Position numbers and translations under genes: made by a program. A stretch of DNA of 64,000 nucleotides from Candidatus Rokuibacteriota bacterium (GTDB lineage: Bacteria > Methylomirabilota > Methylomirabilia > Rokubacteriales > CSP1-6), in assembly GCA_016866775.1 (NCBI GenBank), contig VGLJ01000015.1, positions 1 to 64,000 of the forward strand, in the 5' to 3' direction. How positions within the stretch are numbered: the stretch's first letter is position 1; every line of letters begins with the position of its first letter. This document shows positions 63,454 through 64,000 of the stretch, piece after piece. Under the pieces are notes generated by a model. The model saw nothing but the letters and a program-made list of their open reading frames with translations. It was not told the origin of the DNA and ran no database searches.

Positions 63454-64000
63454 GCGCCTCGGCCGTCGCTCACCTCGCACCACCACTCCATGTCCAGCGG
63501 GGCCGAGGGCGGAGCGCTGCGCGCGCGGACGACCGAGACGCGCGCGCGAAGACGCGCCAGACGGGTGGCGGCACGCGCGGGGCCGGTCCAGTCGACGCCC
63601 GTCTGAACGGTCTCCACCGCGAGCGCGGCGCCCGCCCCGGCGATGCGGCGCGACGAGAGCACGACCAGCGCGACTTGCGAGCGCCGGACCGCGAGCCGCA
63701 AGCGGAACGCGGCCGCAAGCGACAGGCACGGCGCAAGCTCGCCGAAATCCACGGCGACGACCGCGAAGCCGGGGCAGCGCGCGAGCAGATCGGCGGCGCG
63801 CAGCGCGAGATCGCGGCGCCGGCCGCAGCGCACCCACAAGAGCCGCGCGAGATCGACGCCCGCGCGGCCGGCGCCGGCGGCGTCGAACGCGTCGTCGGCA
63901 TCGACGAGCGCGGCGGCCGCACCGCCACGCGTCGCGCGGCGCAGGGCCCCGATGAGCAAGCTCGTGCGGCCTGATGACAGTCGACCGGCGATCTCTGTGA
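63450..64000 (-). CDS. imuA: ImuA, RecA-like mutasome protein (partial at the window edge)
   Basis: The frame runs from the right edge and contains EIAGRLSSGRTSLLIGALRR, a degenerate Walker-A region, ALVDADDAFDAAGAGRAGVD and ARLLWVRCGRRRDLALRAAD, then the SRRIAGAGAALAVETVQTGV end. This matches the RecA/SulA-like ImuA of the imuA-imuB-dnaE2 cassette. An internal TTG at 63959 is not the start, because similarity continues upstream. The N-terminus lies beyond the window. LexA control is usual for these operons, but its promoter is not visible here. Confidence 0.85.
   Translation of the reverse strand, partial: TEIAGRLSSGRTSLLIGALRRATRGGAAAALVDADDAFDAAGAGRAGVDLARLLWVRCGRRRDLALRAADLLARCPGFAVVAVDFGELAPCLSLAAAFRLRLAVRRSQVALVVLSSRRIAGAGAALAVETVQTGVDWTGPARAATRLARLRARVSVVRARSAPPSAPLDMEWWCEVSDGRGA

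Overview
The window is strongly GC-rich, with tightly packed operons whose genes mostly overlap by 1-4 bases (ATGA, GTGA or TGATG junctions). Gene content suggests an uncultivated soil or subsurface bacterium: paired acyl-CoA dehydrogenases, many SDR, amidohydrolase and LLM enzymes, a three-gene aldehyde:ferredoxin oxidoreductase cluster, an imuA-imuB-dnaE2 cassette and a UGSC selenoprotein. This would fit Candidatus Rokubacteria (Methylomirabilota) or a similar deep-branching proteobacterial relative. That placement is inference from gene content; the window has no rRNA or other decisive marker.

Layout. 0-2.2 kb: a damaged CHASE2/adenylate-cyclase gene and a FecR-TPR gene. 2.2-18 kb: catabolic operons (sarcosine/dimethylglycine-type dehydrogenase, LLM monooxygenase, SDRs, two acyl-CoA dehydrogenases, amidohydrolases, a 2-hydroxyacid dehydrogenase, a PIG-L deacetylase, a MetE-like protein, a VOC protein, an aldo/keto reductase), interrupted at 14.46-15.03 kb by three tiny overlapping genes of unknown function. 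18-22 kb: CopD and CopC, a double-GNAT protein and a beta-hydroxyacid dehydrogenase. 22-24.5 kb: a hybrid sensor/response regulator. 24.6-28.7 kb: a three-subunit tungsten-type aldehyde oxidoreductase operon plus a GYD protein. 28.7-33.2 kb: an esterase, htpG carrying an in-frame palindromic repeat, and an IS110-family element inside a different palindromic repeat. 33.2-38 kb: a dehydrogenase, a DMT exporter, a histidine kinase whose H-box segment is inverted, and a secreted SMP-30-like protein. 38-39.8 kb: a UGSC selenoprotein operon with an in-frame UGA and a candidate bacterial SECIS hairpin. 39.8-46.5 kb: an oxidative pentose-phosphate operon (gluconokinase, pgl, an rpiB-pgi fusion, gnd, zwf). 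46.6-51.9 kb: a decaying defence locus, with a type III restriction-modification system (res frameshifted, mod internally deleted) wrapped around an intact-looking MntA/HepT pair, and a broken Uma2 gene. 51.9-58.3 kb: murA (Asp in place of the usual catalytic Cys), a lipoprotein, serA, an SDR, an M48 peptidase, YqjD/DUF3618/holin-like membrane proteins and a ligD remnant. 58.4-64 kb: the imuA-imuB-dnaE2 mutasome operon, with a 139-residue mini-intein in DnaE2.

Two dispersed palindromic repeat families recur. Family 1 (about 70 bp, two hairpins, four copies) sits in frame inside htpG, supplies the serA stop codon, follows the M48 gene and separates imuB from dnaE2. Family 2 (about 105 bp, three hairpins, two copies) lies between zwf and res and is the insertion site of the IS110 element. 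Several genes carry one-base homopolymer indels or small rearrangements. Sequencing or assembly error should be excluded before these are read as biology.
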